Source: Holophagaceae bacterium (GTDB taxonomy: Bacteria > Acidobacteriota > Holophagae > Holophagales > Holophagaceae). From it: 64,000 bases of DNA. The translations under genes and the position numbers were made by a program. The stretch spans positions 124,001 through 188,000 of the forward strand of contig JADJVL010000008.1 of assembly GCA_016710635.1 (NCBI GenBank). Reading direction: 5' to 3'. Shown one piece after another: positions 37,692 to 46,367 of the stretch. The notes below the pieces were generated by a model, which ran no database searches, was not told the origin of the DNA, and saw only the letters and a program-made list of their open reading frames with translations. How positions within the stretch are numbered: the stretch's first letter is position 1; the number at the start of each line of letters is the position of its first letter.

Positions 37692-38809
37692 CCGTGCTCC
37701 TCATTCTCGTGATGTTTCTGGCCTTCGTCGGCCTGGATTTCCTCGTCCGCGAGGCATCCCGCCGCCTGCGCGCGAAGCGCGAGCTCGAAGCCCGCAAGGC
37801 CGTCCTGGAAACCTCCGTCCGCCTGGACTTCACCGACGAGGCCAAGTCCCTCAAGCGGGTCGAGGTGCCCAACCCCAAGGCCCGGATCCTGGCGGTGGAC
37901 GACGAAGCCGTGATCCTCGACTCCTTCCGCCGCATCCTCGTGCTGGAAGGCTACAACGTGGACACGGTGGAGACCGGCCAGGAGGCCCTGGGCCTGGTGC
38001 AGCGCCACGACTACGACTTCGTTTTCACGGATCTCAAGATGCCCACCATGGACGGCCTCGACGTGGTCAAGGCGGTGAAGCACCTGCGGCCGGACGTGGA
38101 TGTGGTGGTCATCACCGGCTACGGCACCATCGAGACCGCCGTCGAAACCCTGCAGCAGGGGGCCTGCGAGTACGTGCAGAAGCCCTTCACCGCCGAGGAA
38201 CTGGCGGAGTTCGCCCGCAAGCTGCTCATCAAGCGCCAGGCCCGCCTCGAAGCCCAGCAGGAGCCGGTGGTGCGCATCGTCACCCCCGCCCTCGCGGAAG
38301 CCATCCCCGGCAACGAGTTCTGCGTGCCCGGCGGCGCCTTCATCTCCCAGGGCCACGCCTGGGCCCGCATCGAGCCCGGCGGCCAGATCCGCATCGGCAT
38401 CGACGACTTCGCCCGCAAGGCCCTCGGCCCCATCGACGAAGTGGTCGCCCCCGAGCACGGCCACACCGTGAAGCGCGGGGAGGTCCTCTTCACCCTCAAG
38501 CACGGCGCCGACCAGATCCACTTCAACGCCCCCCTCAGCGGCCGCGTCCTCAAGAACAACGACGAACTCAAGGGCGACACCTCGCCCCTCAGCCAGAGCC
38601 CCTACGACCGCGGCTGGATCTGCACCCTGCAAGCCAGCAACCTCGCCGGCGAGCTGACCGGCCTGCGCATCGGCAAGCCCGTCGTCGCCTGGTACCAGGA
38701 CGAGATCAAGCGCCTCCGCAAGACCGGCGAAGCCACCTCCGGCACCGTCGGCTGGGCCGATCTGGAGCACGAATTCATACAGGCCCAGCCCGAACAGGTG
38801 GGTGTCTGA
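37688..38809 (+). CDS. Membrane-anchored response regulator fused to a GcvH-like domain
   Basis: 373 residues. Hydrophobic helix 1-20, receiver domain about 65-185 (acidic pair D71/D72, phosphoacceptor D115 in FTDLKMP, K165), then a glycine-cleavage H-protein-like domain about 208-318 (FISQGHAWARIEPGGQIRIGIDDFA, NAPLSGRVL, SPYDRGWI). In GcvH the lipoyl Lys precedes the SPVSG strand; here the aligned residue in HGADQIHFNAPLSG is Ala. There is no DNA-binding domain, so the output is probably a protein contact, perhaps with the NrfD complex. Confidence 0.88.
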   Translation: MTVLLILVMFLAFVGLDFLVREASRRLRAKRELEARKAVLETSVRLDFTDEAKSLKRVEVPNPKARILAVDDEAVILDSFRRILVLEGYNVDTVETGQEALGLVQRHDYDFVFTDLKMPTMDGLDVVKAVKHLRPDVDVVVITGYGTIETAVETLQQGACEYVQKPFTAEELAEFARKLLIKRQARLEAQQEPVVRIVTPALAEAIPGNEFCVPGGAFISQGHAWARIEPGGQIRIGIDDFARKALGPIDEVVAPEHGHTVKRGEVLFTLKHGADQIHFNAPLSGRVLKNNDELKGDTSPLSQSPYDRGWICTLQASNLAGELTGLRIGKPVVAWYQDEIKRLRKTGEATSGTVGWADLEHEFIQAQPEQVGV

Positions 38810-38857
38810 GCAGCGCGACAGCAACCGTCCATTCAGGACGAGGCTGTAGCGTCAGAA

Positions 38858-38923
38858 ATTGACGTTGAAGTTGAAGTTGAAATTGAAGTTGAAGTTGAAC
38901 TTGAAGTTGAACTTGAAGTTGAC
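38858..38923. repeat. Hexanucleotide microsatellite (NTTGAA)n
   Basis: Eleven consecutive six-base units of the form NTTGA(A/C), mostly GTTGAA. It lies 49 bases after the response-regulator gene in a gene-free stretch (38810-39283). No protein uses it. Confidence 0.8.
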
Positions 38924-38935
38924 CTTAAAACAGGT

Positions 38936-39171
38936 GCTTGAGTCCGGCGCGGCGGCAGTTCGCCGCGCCGGACTCAAGCGCTCGCAAGCGATAGCGCGCG
39001 AGGCTGGGTCGATTGGACGGCGCGGGGCCTGAAAGCAAAATCGGCCTCCACCCAGCCCGTGCTTCCTTACGCCGCCCCAGCCGTCGCTCTGCACCTCGCG
39101 CGCTATCGCTTGCGAGCACCCTTCCCAAGCACGGATCGCAAAGTGCCGCGATCCGCACTTGGAAAGGGTGC
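38936..39171. repeat. REP-doublet-like inverted element, locus 2
   Basis: Perfect hairpin with 19-base arms (38936-38954, 38961-38979), head GCTCGCAAGCGATAGCGCG (from 38979), about 90-base spacer, the exact inverted head (39095-39118), and a second hairpin with 24-base arms (39116-39139, 39148-39171). Same plan as locus 1 and locus 3. The first hairpin could also end transcription of the redox operon. Confidence 0.7.
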
Positions 39172-39283
39172 CGGTGTTAAAACCCTTGGCGGGCCGGCGG
39201 GTTCATCGACTCGTCCTGAACCAGGCGTCCAGAACCAAGCGTCCTGAACCAGGCGTCCAGAACCAGTCCCGATCCGTTCCGCC

Positions 39284-39562
39284 TCACACCTGCGGCAGCC
39301 CCACGATCTCCTTCGCCACCCCGAGCGCTTCCGCCATCCGCCGCTGGTCCCCTTCGATCTTCCCCGCGAACTGGCCCAGGAGCTGCACGGCCCCGGCCTC
39401 GTCCCCCTCGGTCACCCGCGCCAGCAGTCCCGGCATGGACTTCGCGCCCAGACCGAGGGCTCTCAGCAGGTCCACCAGCCGGTTCTCCAACTGGGCGCGC
39501 TGGGCCTCGACCTGGGCCCGCAGGGCGCGCTTGCCGGGTTTCTTCGGAGAGCTCAGGGCCAT
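39284..39562 (-). CDS. Small hypothetical helical protein
   Basis: 92 residues, basic N-terminus (MALSSPKKPGKRALRAQVEAQRAQ), then amphipathic helices and no Cys or membrane segment. It sits 9 bases downstream of the DUF1304 gene on the same strand. No family recognised. Confidence 0.5.
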   Translation of the reverse strand: MALSSPKKPGKRALRAQVEAQRAQLENRLVDLLRALGLGAKSMPGLLARVTEGDEAGAVQLLGQFAGKIEGDQRRMAEALGVAKEIVGLPQV

Positions 39563-39571
39563 GTCACCAGC

Positions 39572-39937
39572 CTAACGGGGCGCGAGGAGCACGAGGGCGA
39601 GGGCCAGCAGGGCCGGCAGGCCCTGGACCAGGAAGGTCGGCAGGCCGAGGGTGAGGCCCCCGGCGATGCCCGCGAGACCCACGGCGCCGAGGAAGAATAC
39701 TTGCAAGGGAAACCGCAGGGCCGGCGGCGCGAAGAGGCTCCAGGCCAGGCCCGCGGCGAAGCAGGCGTTGTAGACCCCCACGTTGGCCGCCAGGGGCGCG
39801 GCCTTGGCGGCCAGTTCCTCGCTCATCCCGAAGGTCGCCCGGCCCAGCTCTCCCTTGAAAAGGAACAGCTCCAGCACGGCAAACCAGAGGTGCTCCAGGA
39901 TCAGCAGGCCGATCAGCAGGTTGGCGGCCAGGCGCAC
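39572..39937 (-). CDS. DUF1304-type membrane protein
   Basis: 121 residues with four predicted helices. The pattern LLILEHLWFAVLELFLF, then NVGVYNACFAAGLAW, is typical of DUF1304 (small integral membrane proteins of unknown function). It starts 2 bases after the E1 dehydrogenase stop, so probably cotranscribed. Confidence 0.8.
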   Translation of the reverse strand: MRLAANLLIGLLILEHLWFAVLELFLFKGELGRATFGMSEELAAKAAPLAANVGVYNACFAAGLAWSLFAPPALRFPLQVFFLGAVGLAGIAGGLTLGLPTFLVQGLPALLALALVLLAPR

Positions 39938-39939
39938 GG

Positions 39940-42085
39940 TCAGACCGCCATCAGCTTGCGGTAGGCCTCAAGGAAGTCCGCCGGCTGGGGCAGGATCTCG
40001 TCCTCCAGGTGCGGGTTGTAGGCCACCCATGTATCCTTCGCCGCCACGCGCCGCACCGGCGCGTCCAGGTGGAAGAACAGCTCGTCGGCGATGCGGGCGG
40101 CGAGCTCGGCGCCGTAGCCCCACGCAAGCGTGTCCTCGTGGGCCACGATGACCCGGTGGGTCTTCTTCACCGTTCGCTCGATGGCGGCCCAGTCGTAGGG
40201 ATTCAGGGTGCGCAGGTCGATGATCTCGACGCTGATCCCTTCCTTCTCGGCGTCCCGGGCCGCCTGCACCGCGCGGTGGACCGTGCAGCCGTAGGTGATG
40301 ACCGACAGGTCCTTGCCTTCCCGCACGGTGCGGGCCTTGCCGAAGGGGATCAGGAAATCGGCGGGGACTTCGGGGCCCTTGTTGTGGGTCTGGCGGTAGA
40401 GGTGCTTGGGCTCGAGGAAGAGCACCGGATCGTCGCAGCGGATGGCGGTGCGCAGCAGGCCCGCCGCGTCCAGGGCGGTGGCGGGATAGACCACCCGCAG
40501 GCCGGGGATGTGGGTGAAGGTGCTCTCGCCACACTGGCTGTGGTAGGTGGCGCCCCCCATGAGGTAGCCGGCGATGGGCACGCGGATCACCATGGGCGCC
40601 TTGAAGGCCCCGTTGCTCCGCCAGCGGATGTTGGCCAGCTCGTCCCGCAGCTGCTGCATGGCGGGCCAGATGTAATCGAAGAACTGGATCTCGACGACAG
40701 GCTTGAAGCCCCGCGCCGCCAGGCCGATGGCGCGGCCGACGATGGTGGCCTCCGCCAGGGGCGAGTTGTAGACCCGGTGCGAGCCGAAGGCCTTCTGCAG
40801 ACCGTGGGTGGCCTTGAAGACGCCGCCCTTGCCCTTCACTTCGCCCAGGATCTCGTCCTTGCTGGCGTCCGCCACGTCCTCGCCGAAGACCAGGATGCGG
40901 GGATCCCGGGCCATCTCCTGCTTCATGACCTGGTTCACCGCGTCGATGAGGGTTTTGGAGCCGCTGGTCTCCGTCACCGAGGCCTCGGTGTCGAAAGCGG
41001 CCGAAGTGGGGTCCACGTCCTCGCTGTAGAGGTGCTCGTAGTAGGAGCCGCTGGCGGGCAGGGGCGCGGCCTCCGCGGCCTCCCAGGCCAGGTCGATCTC
41101 CATCTGGATCTCGGCCTTCAGCTGCTCCAGCCCTTCGGCGGTGAGGTCGCCGAGCTCGATGAGCTTCGCGCCGAAGGTCGGCACCGGATCCCGCAGGGCC
41201 TCGGCGTCCCGCTCGGCCTTGGGCTTGTAGAGCTGCTCGTCGTCGGAAAGCGAGTGCGAGTAGGGGCGGACGACCTTGGCCCGCACCAGGGCCGGGCCCT
41301 TGCGTGAGCGGGCGTGGTCGATGGCCTTCGCCAGGGCATCGTAGCTGGCCAGGGGATCGCAGCCGTCCACCTCGTCCACGATGAGGAGGCCGTGGGGCTC
41401 GTAGCCCTTCAGCAGGGCCGCGATGTTGCCGCCGGGGTACTGGACCTCCGTCGGCACGCTGATGGCGTAGCCGTTGTCCTGCACCAGGAAGACCACGGGG
41501 ACCTTCAGGTTCACCGCGTTGCTGATGGCCTCCCAGAACTCGCCCTGGGAGCAGGTGCCGTCGCCGGTGGTGGTGAGCACGACCTCGTCGGAGCGGATCT
41601 TCAGCTCCTCCTGCAGGCCGCCGGCCTCGGCGCGGAGGATGGCTTCCGCGGCGCCCACCGCCTGCAGGAACTGGGAGCCCGTGGGGCTCGAAGTCGTGAA
41701 GATGTTCAGGTCCTTCTGGCCCCAGTGGCTGGGCATCTGGCGGCCGCCGCTGGCGGGATCCTCCACGCTGCCCACGGAGCCCAGGAACATCTCCTTCGCC
41801 GTGTAGCCCAGGCCGTAGGCCAGGGCCCGGTCCCGGTAGTAGAAGAAGAACCAGTCGTGGCCTGGCTTCAGCAGCGCTGCCGCCGCGGCCTGCACGGCCT
41901 CGTGGCCCGACGCCGTTGATCTGGAAGAAGACCTTGTTCTGCCGCTTGCCGATGATCTCCTTGTCGTCGATGCGCCGGGCCGCGTAGATGGTCCGGAAGA
42001 GCGCGATGCGCTGCTCCCGGGTGAGGTGGGCCGAGGCGGAGAGGGAGGCAGCAGCGGCGGACGCGGAAGGGGCGGCGGGCGTCAC
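39940..42085 (-). pseudogene. Fused alpha/beta branched-chain 2-oxo acid dehydrogenase E1, one frameshift
   Basis: About 714 residues when joined. The alpha half has the thiamine-diphosphate motif GDGTCSQGEFWEAISNAVN; the beta half begins about ETSGSKTLIDAVNQVMKQEM and has PLAEATIVGRAIGLA and HEDTLAWGYGAE. The frame breaks after FFQINGVG: an extra C in CCC at 41906-41908 converts the expected GVGHEAVQAAAAALL into another frame. Such an enzyme feeds branched-chain or pyruvate-type acyl groups to E2. All the rest is intact, so an assembly error is likely. Confidence 0.85.
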
Positions 42086-42210
42086 GGGACCTCCAGCAAA
42101 AGCGGTTCAAGACGGTTCGGAACGGCCAATCTACCACGGTTTCCGGGCCTTTCCGGGCGGGTAAAACCCGCGCGCCCATGGTAGTTTGGAGGATTCATTT
42201 CGGTGGGCCC

Positions 42211-43158
42211 ATGAAGACCGTCCAAGAGATCCGCGCCATCCACGACCTGCCCTTTCCGGAGCTCCTCTTCCGGGCGGCGGCGGTGCACCGGGAGCACTGG
42301 AACGCCGAAGAGATCCAGTTCTGCACCCTGGATTCCATCAAGACCGGCGCCTGCCCGGAGGACTGCAGCTACTGCCCCCAGAGCGCCCGCTACAGCACGG
42401 GCCTCAAGGTCGAACCCCTCAAGGACGTGGCAAAGGTGCTGGAGGGCGCCGCGGAGGCCCGGGCCAACGGCAGCACCCGCTACTGCATGGGCGCCGCCTG
42501 GCGCGAAGTGAAGGACGACGCCAACTTCGACGCCGTGCTGGACATGGTCCGGGGCGTGAAGGGCCTGGGCATGGAGGTCTGCGTGACCCTCGGCATGCTG
42601 GACGCGGCCCAGGCGGAGCGCCTGAAGGAAGCCGGCTGCGACGTCTACAACCACAACCTGGACACCAGCCGGGACTTCTACGAAACCATCATCAGCACCC
42701 GCAAGTTCGACGACCGGCTCAGGACCATCGCCGCCGTGCAGGGCGCCGGCCTGGCGGTGTGCAGCGGCGGTATCGTGGGGATGGGGGAGAGCGTGGACCA
42801 GCGCCTCCACTTCCTCCATGAGCTCACCCAGCTCGGCGCGCCCCCGGAAAGCATTCCCATCAACCACCTGGTGCCCGTGGCGGGCACGCCCCTGGCCGAC
42901 CTGCCGCCGGTGCCGCCCCTGGAGTTCATCCGCATGATCGCCACGGCGCGCATCCTGTTCCCCGCCAGCCGCATCCGCCTCAGCGCGGGCCGCACCGCCA
43001 TGAGCGACGAGATGCAGGCCCTGGCCTTCTTCGCCGGCGCCAACTCGCTGTTCACCGGGGACAAGCTCCTCACCACGCCCAACCCCGGCGACAGCCACGA
43101 CCACAAGCTCGTGGAGGCACTGGGCATGCGCGTCGAGGGCTCCGCCGCCGCCGTCTGA
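42211..43158 (+). CDS. bioB: Biotin synthase
   Basis: 315 residues. The radical-SAM cluster motif is CPEDCSYC; 2Fe-2S ligands and strand motifs follow (YCMGAAWR, YNHNLDTSRDFY, INHLVPVAGTPL, RLSAGR). It inserts sulfur into dethiobiotin. The ATG at 42211 fits the protein start; a GGAGG lies farther upstream and an ATG at 42178 is the alternative. No other biotin genes are adjacent. Confidence 0.95.
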   Translation: MKTVQEIRAIHDLPFPELLFRAAAVHREHWNAEEIQFCTLDSIKTGACPEDCSYCPQSARYSTGLKVEPLKDVAKVLEGAAEARANGSTRYCMGAAWREVKDDANFDAVLDMVRGVKGLGMEVCVTLGMLDAAQAERLKEAGCDVYNHNLDTSRDFYETIISTRKFDDRLRTIAAVQGAGLAVCSGGIVGMGESVDQRLHFLHELTQLGAPPESIPINHLVPVAGTPLADLPPVPPLEFIRMIATARILFPASRIRLSAGRTAMSDEMQALAFFAGANSLFTGDKLLTTPNPGDSHDHKLVEALGMRVEGSAAAV

Positions 43159-43256
43159 ACCCCTCTTCCAGCGGGAAGGCCACCCCCTTCCCCGGAGACA
43201 CGGGTTTCCGCCGTGCTGCCCAGGCCGCGCGGTTCTCCTCAGCCCCGGGAACGACG

Positions 43257-45872
43257 ATGCAAGAAATGGACAAGGCCTTCGACTTCAAGACCGCCCAGAC
43301 CCGCTGGTACGCCCGCTGGGAGGAGGCCGGCGTGTTCACCGCGGACCGGGAGAGCGCGAAGACGCCCTTCTCCATGTCCCTGCCGCCCCCCAACATCACC
43401 GGCAACCTGCACATGGGCCACGCCCTGGCCTACACCCTGCCGGACGTGGTGGCGAGGCTGAAGCGCGGGCAGGGCTTCGACGTGGCGTGGATCCCCGGCG
43501 TAGACCATGCGGGCATCGCCACCCAGGTCATCGTGGAGCGCCAGCTGAAGGAGGAGGGGACGGACCGCCACCAGCTCGGCCGGGAGAAGTTCCTGGAGCG
43601 CATCTGGGCCTGGAAGGAACGGAACCAGGACGACATCGAGAACCAGCTCCGCCGCCTCGGCGCCTCCCTGGACTGGAGCCGCAAGCGGTTCACCATGGAT
43701 CCGGACCTGAATCGCGCCGTGCGCAAGGTCTTCGTGGAGGCCTACCGCCAGGGCCGCATCTACCGCGGCCCCCGCATGATCCAGTGGGATCCCGCCAGCC
43801 AGACCGCCCTGTCGGACCTCGAGGTGAAGCACGTCGAGCGCAACGGCAAGCTCTGGCACCTGCGCTATCCCCTCACCGACGGTAGTGGCGAGGTGGTGGT
43901 CGCCACCACGCGCCCCGAGACCATGCTGGGAGACACCGCCGTGGCGGTGCATCCCGACGATGCGCGCTACACCCACCTCGTGGGCAAGCTGATGGACCAT
44001 CCCCTCACGGGGCGCAAGATCCCCGTGGTGGCGGACGCCTTCGTGGACCCGGCCTTCGGCACCGGCTGCGTGAAGCTCACCCCCGCCCACGACCCCAACG
44101 ACCACGCCGCGGGCCTGCGCCTGGGCCTGCCCGCCATCACGGTCATCGGCTTCGACGCGAAGATGACCGCCGCCGCCGGGTCCGAGTACGCGGGCCTGGA
44201 CCGCTTCGAGTGCCGCAAGAAGGTGGTCGCCGACCTGGATGAGGGCGGCTTCCTGGTGAAGGTGCAGGACCACGTCAGCCAGGTGGCCACCTCGGACCGC
44301 ACCGGCGCCGTGCTGGAGCCGTTGGTGAGCGAGCAGTGGTTCATGAAGGTGGACGACGCGGCGCAGCAGGCCCTGGAGGCCGTGCGCGACGGGCGCATCA
44401 AGTTCACCCCCGAGCACCACGTGGCGGTGTGGGAGCACTGGCTCACCAACATCCAGGACTGGTGCATCAGCCGCCAGCTGGTCTGGGGCCACCGCATCCC
44501 CGCCTGGTCCTGCGCCGCCTGCGGCAAGGTCCACGTGGAACTGGAGGCGCCCACCGCCTGCGGCGCCTGCGGCCACGGCGAGCTCGTCCAGGACCCCGAC
44601 ACCCTCGACACCTGGTTCAGTTCGGCCCTGTGGCCCTTCAGCATCCTGGGCTGGCCCGACGAGACCGCGGACCTCCAGCGCTACTACCCCAACGACGTGA
44701 TGTGCACGAGCTACGACATCATCTTCTTCTGGGTGGCCCGCATGGTCATGAGCGGCCTCGCCTGGACCGGCCAGGTTCCCTTCCACCAGGTCTACTTCAA
44801 CAGCCTGGTGCGGGACGAAGGCGGCCAGAAGATGTCCAAGTCCAAGGGCAACGTCATCGATCCCCTCGAAGTCATGGAGGAGTTCGGCACGGACGCCCTG
44901 CGCTTCACGCTGATCTCCATGTCGGCGCCGGGCACGGACATCGCGCTCTCCCGCACGCGCCTGGAGGCCTCCCGCAACTTCTGCAACAAGCTCTGGAACG
45001 CCGCGCGCTTCGTGCAGATGAACCTCACGGAGGAGGTCACGCTTTCCGTGGAGCCCGAGTTCGGCGAGGCGGGGCACTGGATGCGCGGCCGCATCCAGGA
45101 CACCCTCCAGGCCGTCACCGCGGCCCTGGACGGCTTCCGCTTCCACGAAGCCGCGGACCTGCTCTATCACCTGGTCTGGGACGACTTCTGCGCCACCTAC
45201 ATCGAGCTGGCCAAGGTGGACCTCACCGCGGGCACGCCGGCCCAGAAGGCCGCCATCCTCCACTTCCTGGACATCCTGCTCCGCGCCCTCCATCCCTTCG
45301 TGCCCTTCGTGACGGAGGAGATCCACGAGGCCGTGGTGGCGGACCGCCTGCCGGCGGGCGCGCCGAAGCTCCTGGCCCAGCGGGCCTGGCCTTTGGAGGA
45401 TGCCGTCCTCGCCCGCAGCGGCGGCGATCCCACCCTTATCCCCCGCTTCCAGGAAGTCCTCAGCGCCCTGCTGCGCCTCAAGGCCGAAAGCGGCGTGGAC
45501 CCCGCCAAGCGCGTGCCGGCCTTCTGTTCCGTGCTGGAGCTGGCCCCCTTCAGCGAAGCCTTCAAGGCCATCGCCCGCCTGGAGAGCATCGACTTCGCGT
45601 CCACCGACCTGGCGGCCCCCACCCGCACCGTGGCCGTGGTGGCCGGCGGCACGGCGGCCCTGGAGCTGGCGGGCCTCAAGGATCCCGCCGCCGAGAAGGC
45701 GAAGCTGGAGAAGGAGAAGGAGAAGCTCGAGAAGGAGCTCGCCGCCCTGCGCGGCCGCCTCGACAACCCCCGCTACCTGGAGAAGGCCCCCGCCGACGAA
45801 GTGGAGAAGGCCACCGCCCTGGCGGCGGAAAAGGCGGCGCGCCTGGAGCAGGTGGGCGCCCTGCTGGGGTAG
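43257..45872 (+). CDS. valS: Valyl-tRNA synthetase
   Basis: 871 residues. Class I signatures PPPNITGNLHMGHA (HIGH) and GGQKMSKSKGN (KMSKS), an editing domain between them (TTRPETMLGDTAVAVHP), the anticodon-binding domain, and a C-terminal coiled coil (LEKEKEKLEKELAALRGRL). Length is normal. A tRNA-Val gene lies 12 kb downstream in the window. Confidence 0.97.
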   Translation: MQEMDKAFDFKTAQTRWYARWEEAGVFTADRESAKTPFSMSLPPPNITGNLHMGHALAYTLPDVVARLKRGQGFDVAWIPGVDHAGIATQVIVERQLKEEGTDRHQLGREKFLERIWAWKERNQDDIENQLRRLGASLDWSRKRFTMDPDLNRAVRKVFVEAYRQGRIYRGPRMIQWDPASQTALSDLEVKHVERNGKLWHLRYPLTDGSGEVVVATTRPETMLGDTAVAVHPDDARYTHLVGKLMDHPLTGRKIPVVADAFVDPAFGTGCVKLTPAHDPNDHAAGLRLGLPAITVIGFDAKMTAAAGSEYAGLDRFECRKKVVADLDEGGFLVKVQDHVSQVATSDRTGAVLEPLVSEQWFMKVDDAAQQALEAVRDGRIKFTPEHHVAVWEHWLTNIQDWCISRQLVWGHRIPAWSCAACGKVHVELEAPTACGACGHGELVQDPDTLDTWFSSALWPFSILGWPDETADLQRYYPNDVMCTSYDIIFFWVARMVMSGLAWTGQVPFHQVYFNSLVRDEGGQKMSKSKGNVIDPLEVMEEFGTDALRFTLISMSAPGTDIALSRTRLEASRNFCNKLWNAARFVQMNLTEEVTLSVEPEFGEAGHWMRGRIQDTLQAVTAALDGFRFHEAADLLYHLVWDDFCATYIELAKVDLTAGTPAQKAAILHFLDILLRALHPFVPFVTEEIHEAVVADRLPAGAPKLLAQRAWPLEDAVLARSGGDPTLIPRFQEVLSALLRLKAESGVDPAKRVPAFCSVLELAPFSEAFKAIARLESIDFASTDLAAPTRTVAVVAGGTAALELAGLKDPAAEKAKLEKEKEKLEKELAALRGRLDNPRYLEKAPADEVEKATALAAEKAARLEQVGALLG

Positions 45873-45942
45873 GCTCTGCCGGCAAGTCGTGCCATCGTGT
45901 TCCTCCCCGATCCCCCGCCCTCCCCCAGGTGACCGACCCCAG

Positions 45943-46359
45943 ATGCTGAACAAGACCTACTACGCCGGCCAGGACCTCGACGCCCCCTGCGGACGCTGCA
46001 AGCAGGAGACCCGGCACCGGGTGATGACGGTGACCAACGGGCTGCCGGAAAAGCTCATCTGCGCCACCTGCGCGTCCATCCACAAGTTCCGGGCGGAGAA
46101 GCCCAAGGCGGAAGCCCCGGCCCGGGTCCCCCGCAGCGCCTCCGCGCCCCGGCCGGCCCCCAGCGCATCGCGCTTCCACGAGCTCATGAACGCCGAGCAG
46201 GCCGGCGCCGTGGCCAAGCCCTACAGCGTGCAGACCCGCTGGGAGGAAGGCGCCTGGATGGACCATCCCACCTTCGGCCTCGGCAAGGTCCAGAAGCGCG
46301 CCGGCCGCAAGGTGGACGTGCTCTTCAAGGACGGCCTGAAGACCCTCATGTCGGCCTAG
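45943..46359 (+). CDS. Zinc-ribbon hypothetical protein
   Basis: 138 residues. N-terminal CGRC and CATC pairs (about residues 16-43) form a probable zinc ribbon; a Pro/Ala linker follows. The C-terminal part (WEEGAWMDHPTFGLGKVQKRAGRKVDVLFKDGLKTLM) resembles CarD/Tudor-like barrels. It may bind RNA polymerase or nucleic acid. It lies 8 bases before the YdeP-like gene. Confidence 0.65.
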   Translation: MLNKTYYAGQDLDAPCGRCKQETRHRVMTVTNGLPEKLICATCASIHKFRAEKPKAEAPARVPRSASAPRPAPSASRFHELMNAEQAGAVAKPYSVQTRWEEGAWMDHPTFGLGKVQKRAGRKVDVLFKDGLKTLMSA

Positions 46360-46367
46360 GGACCACC

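Noticed and set aside
38852..39094. ORF ending in NFKFNFNF repeats
   Set aside because: Translation of the hexamer microsatellite and REP-like hairpin; no start site or coding character.
43239..45953. 904-residue minus-strand ORF
   Set aside because: Antisense shadow of valS; no recognisable motif.
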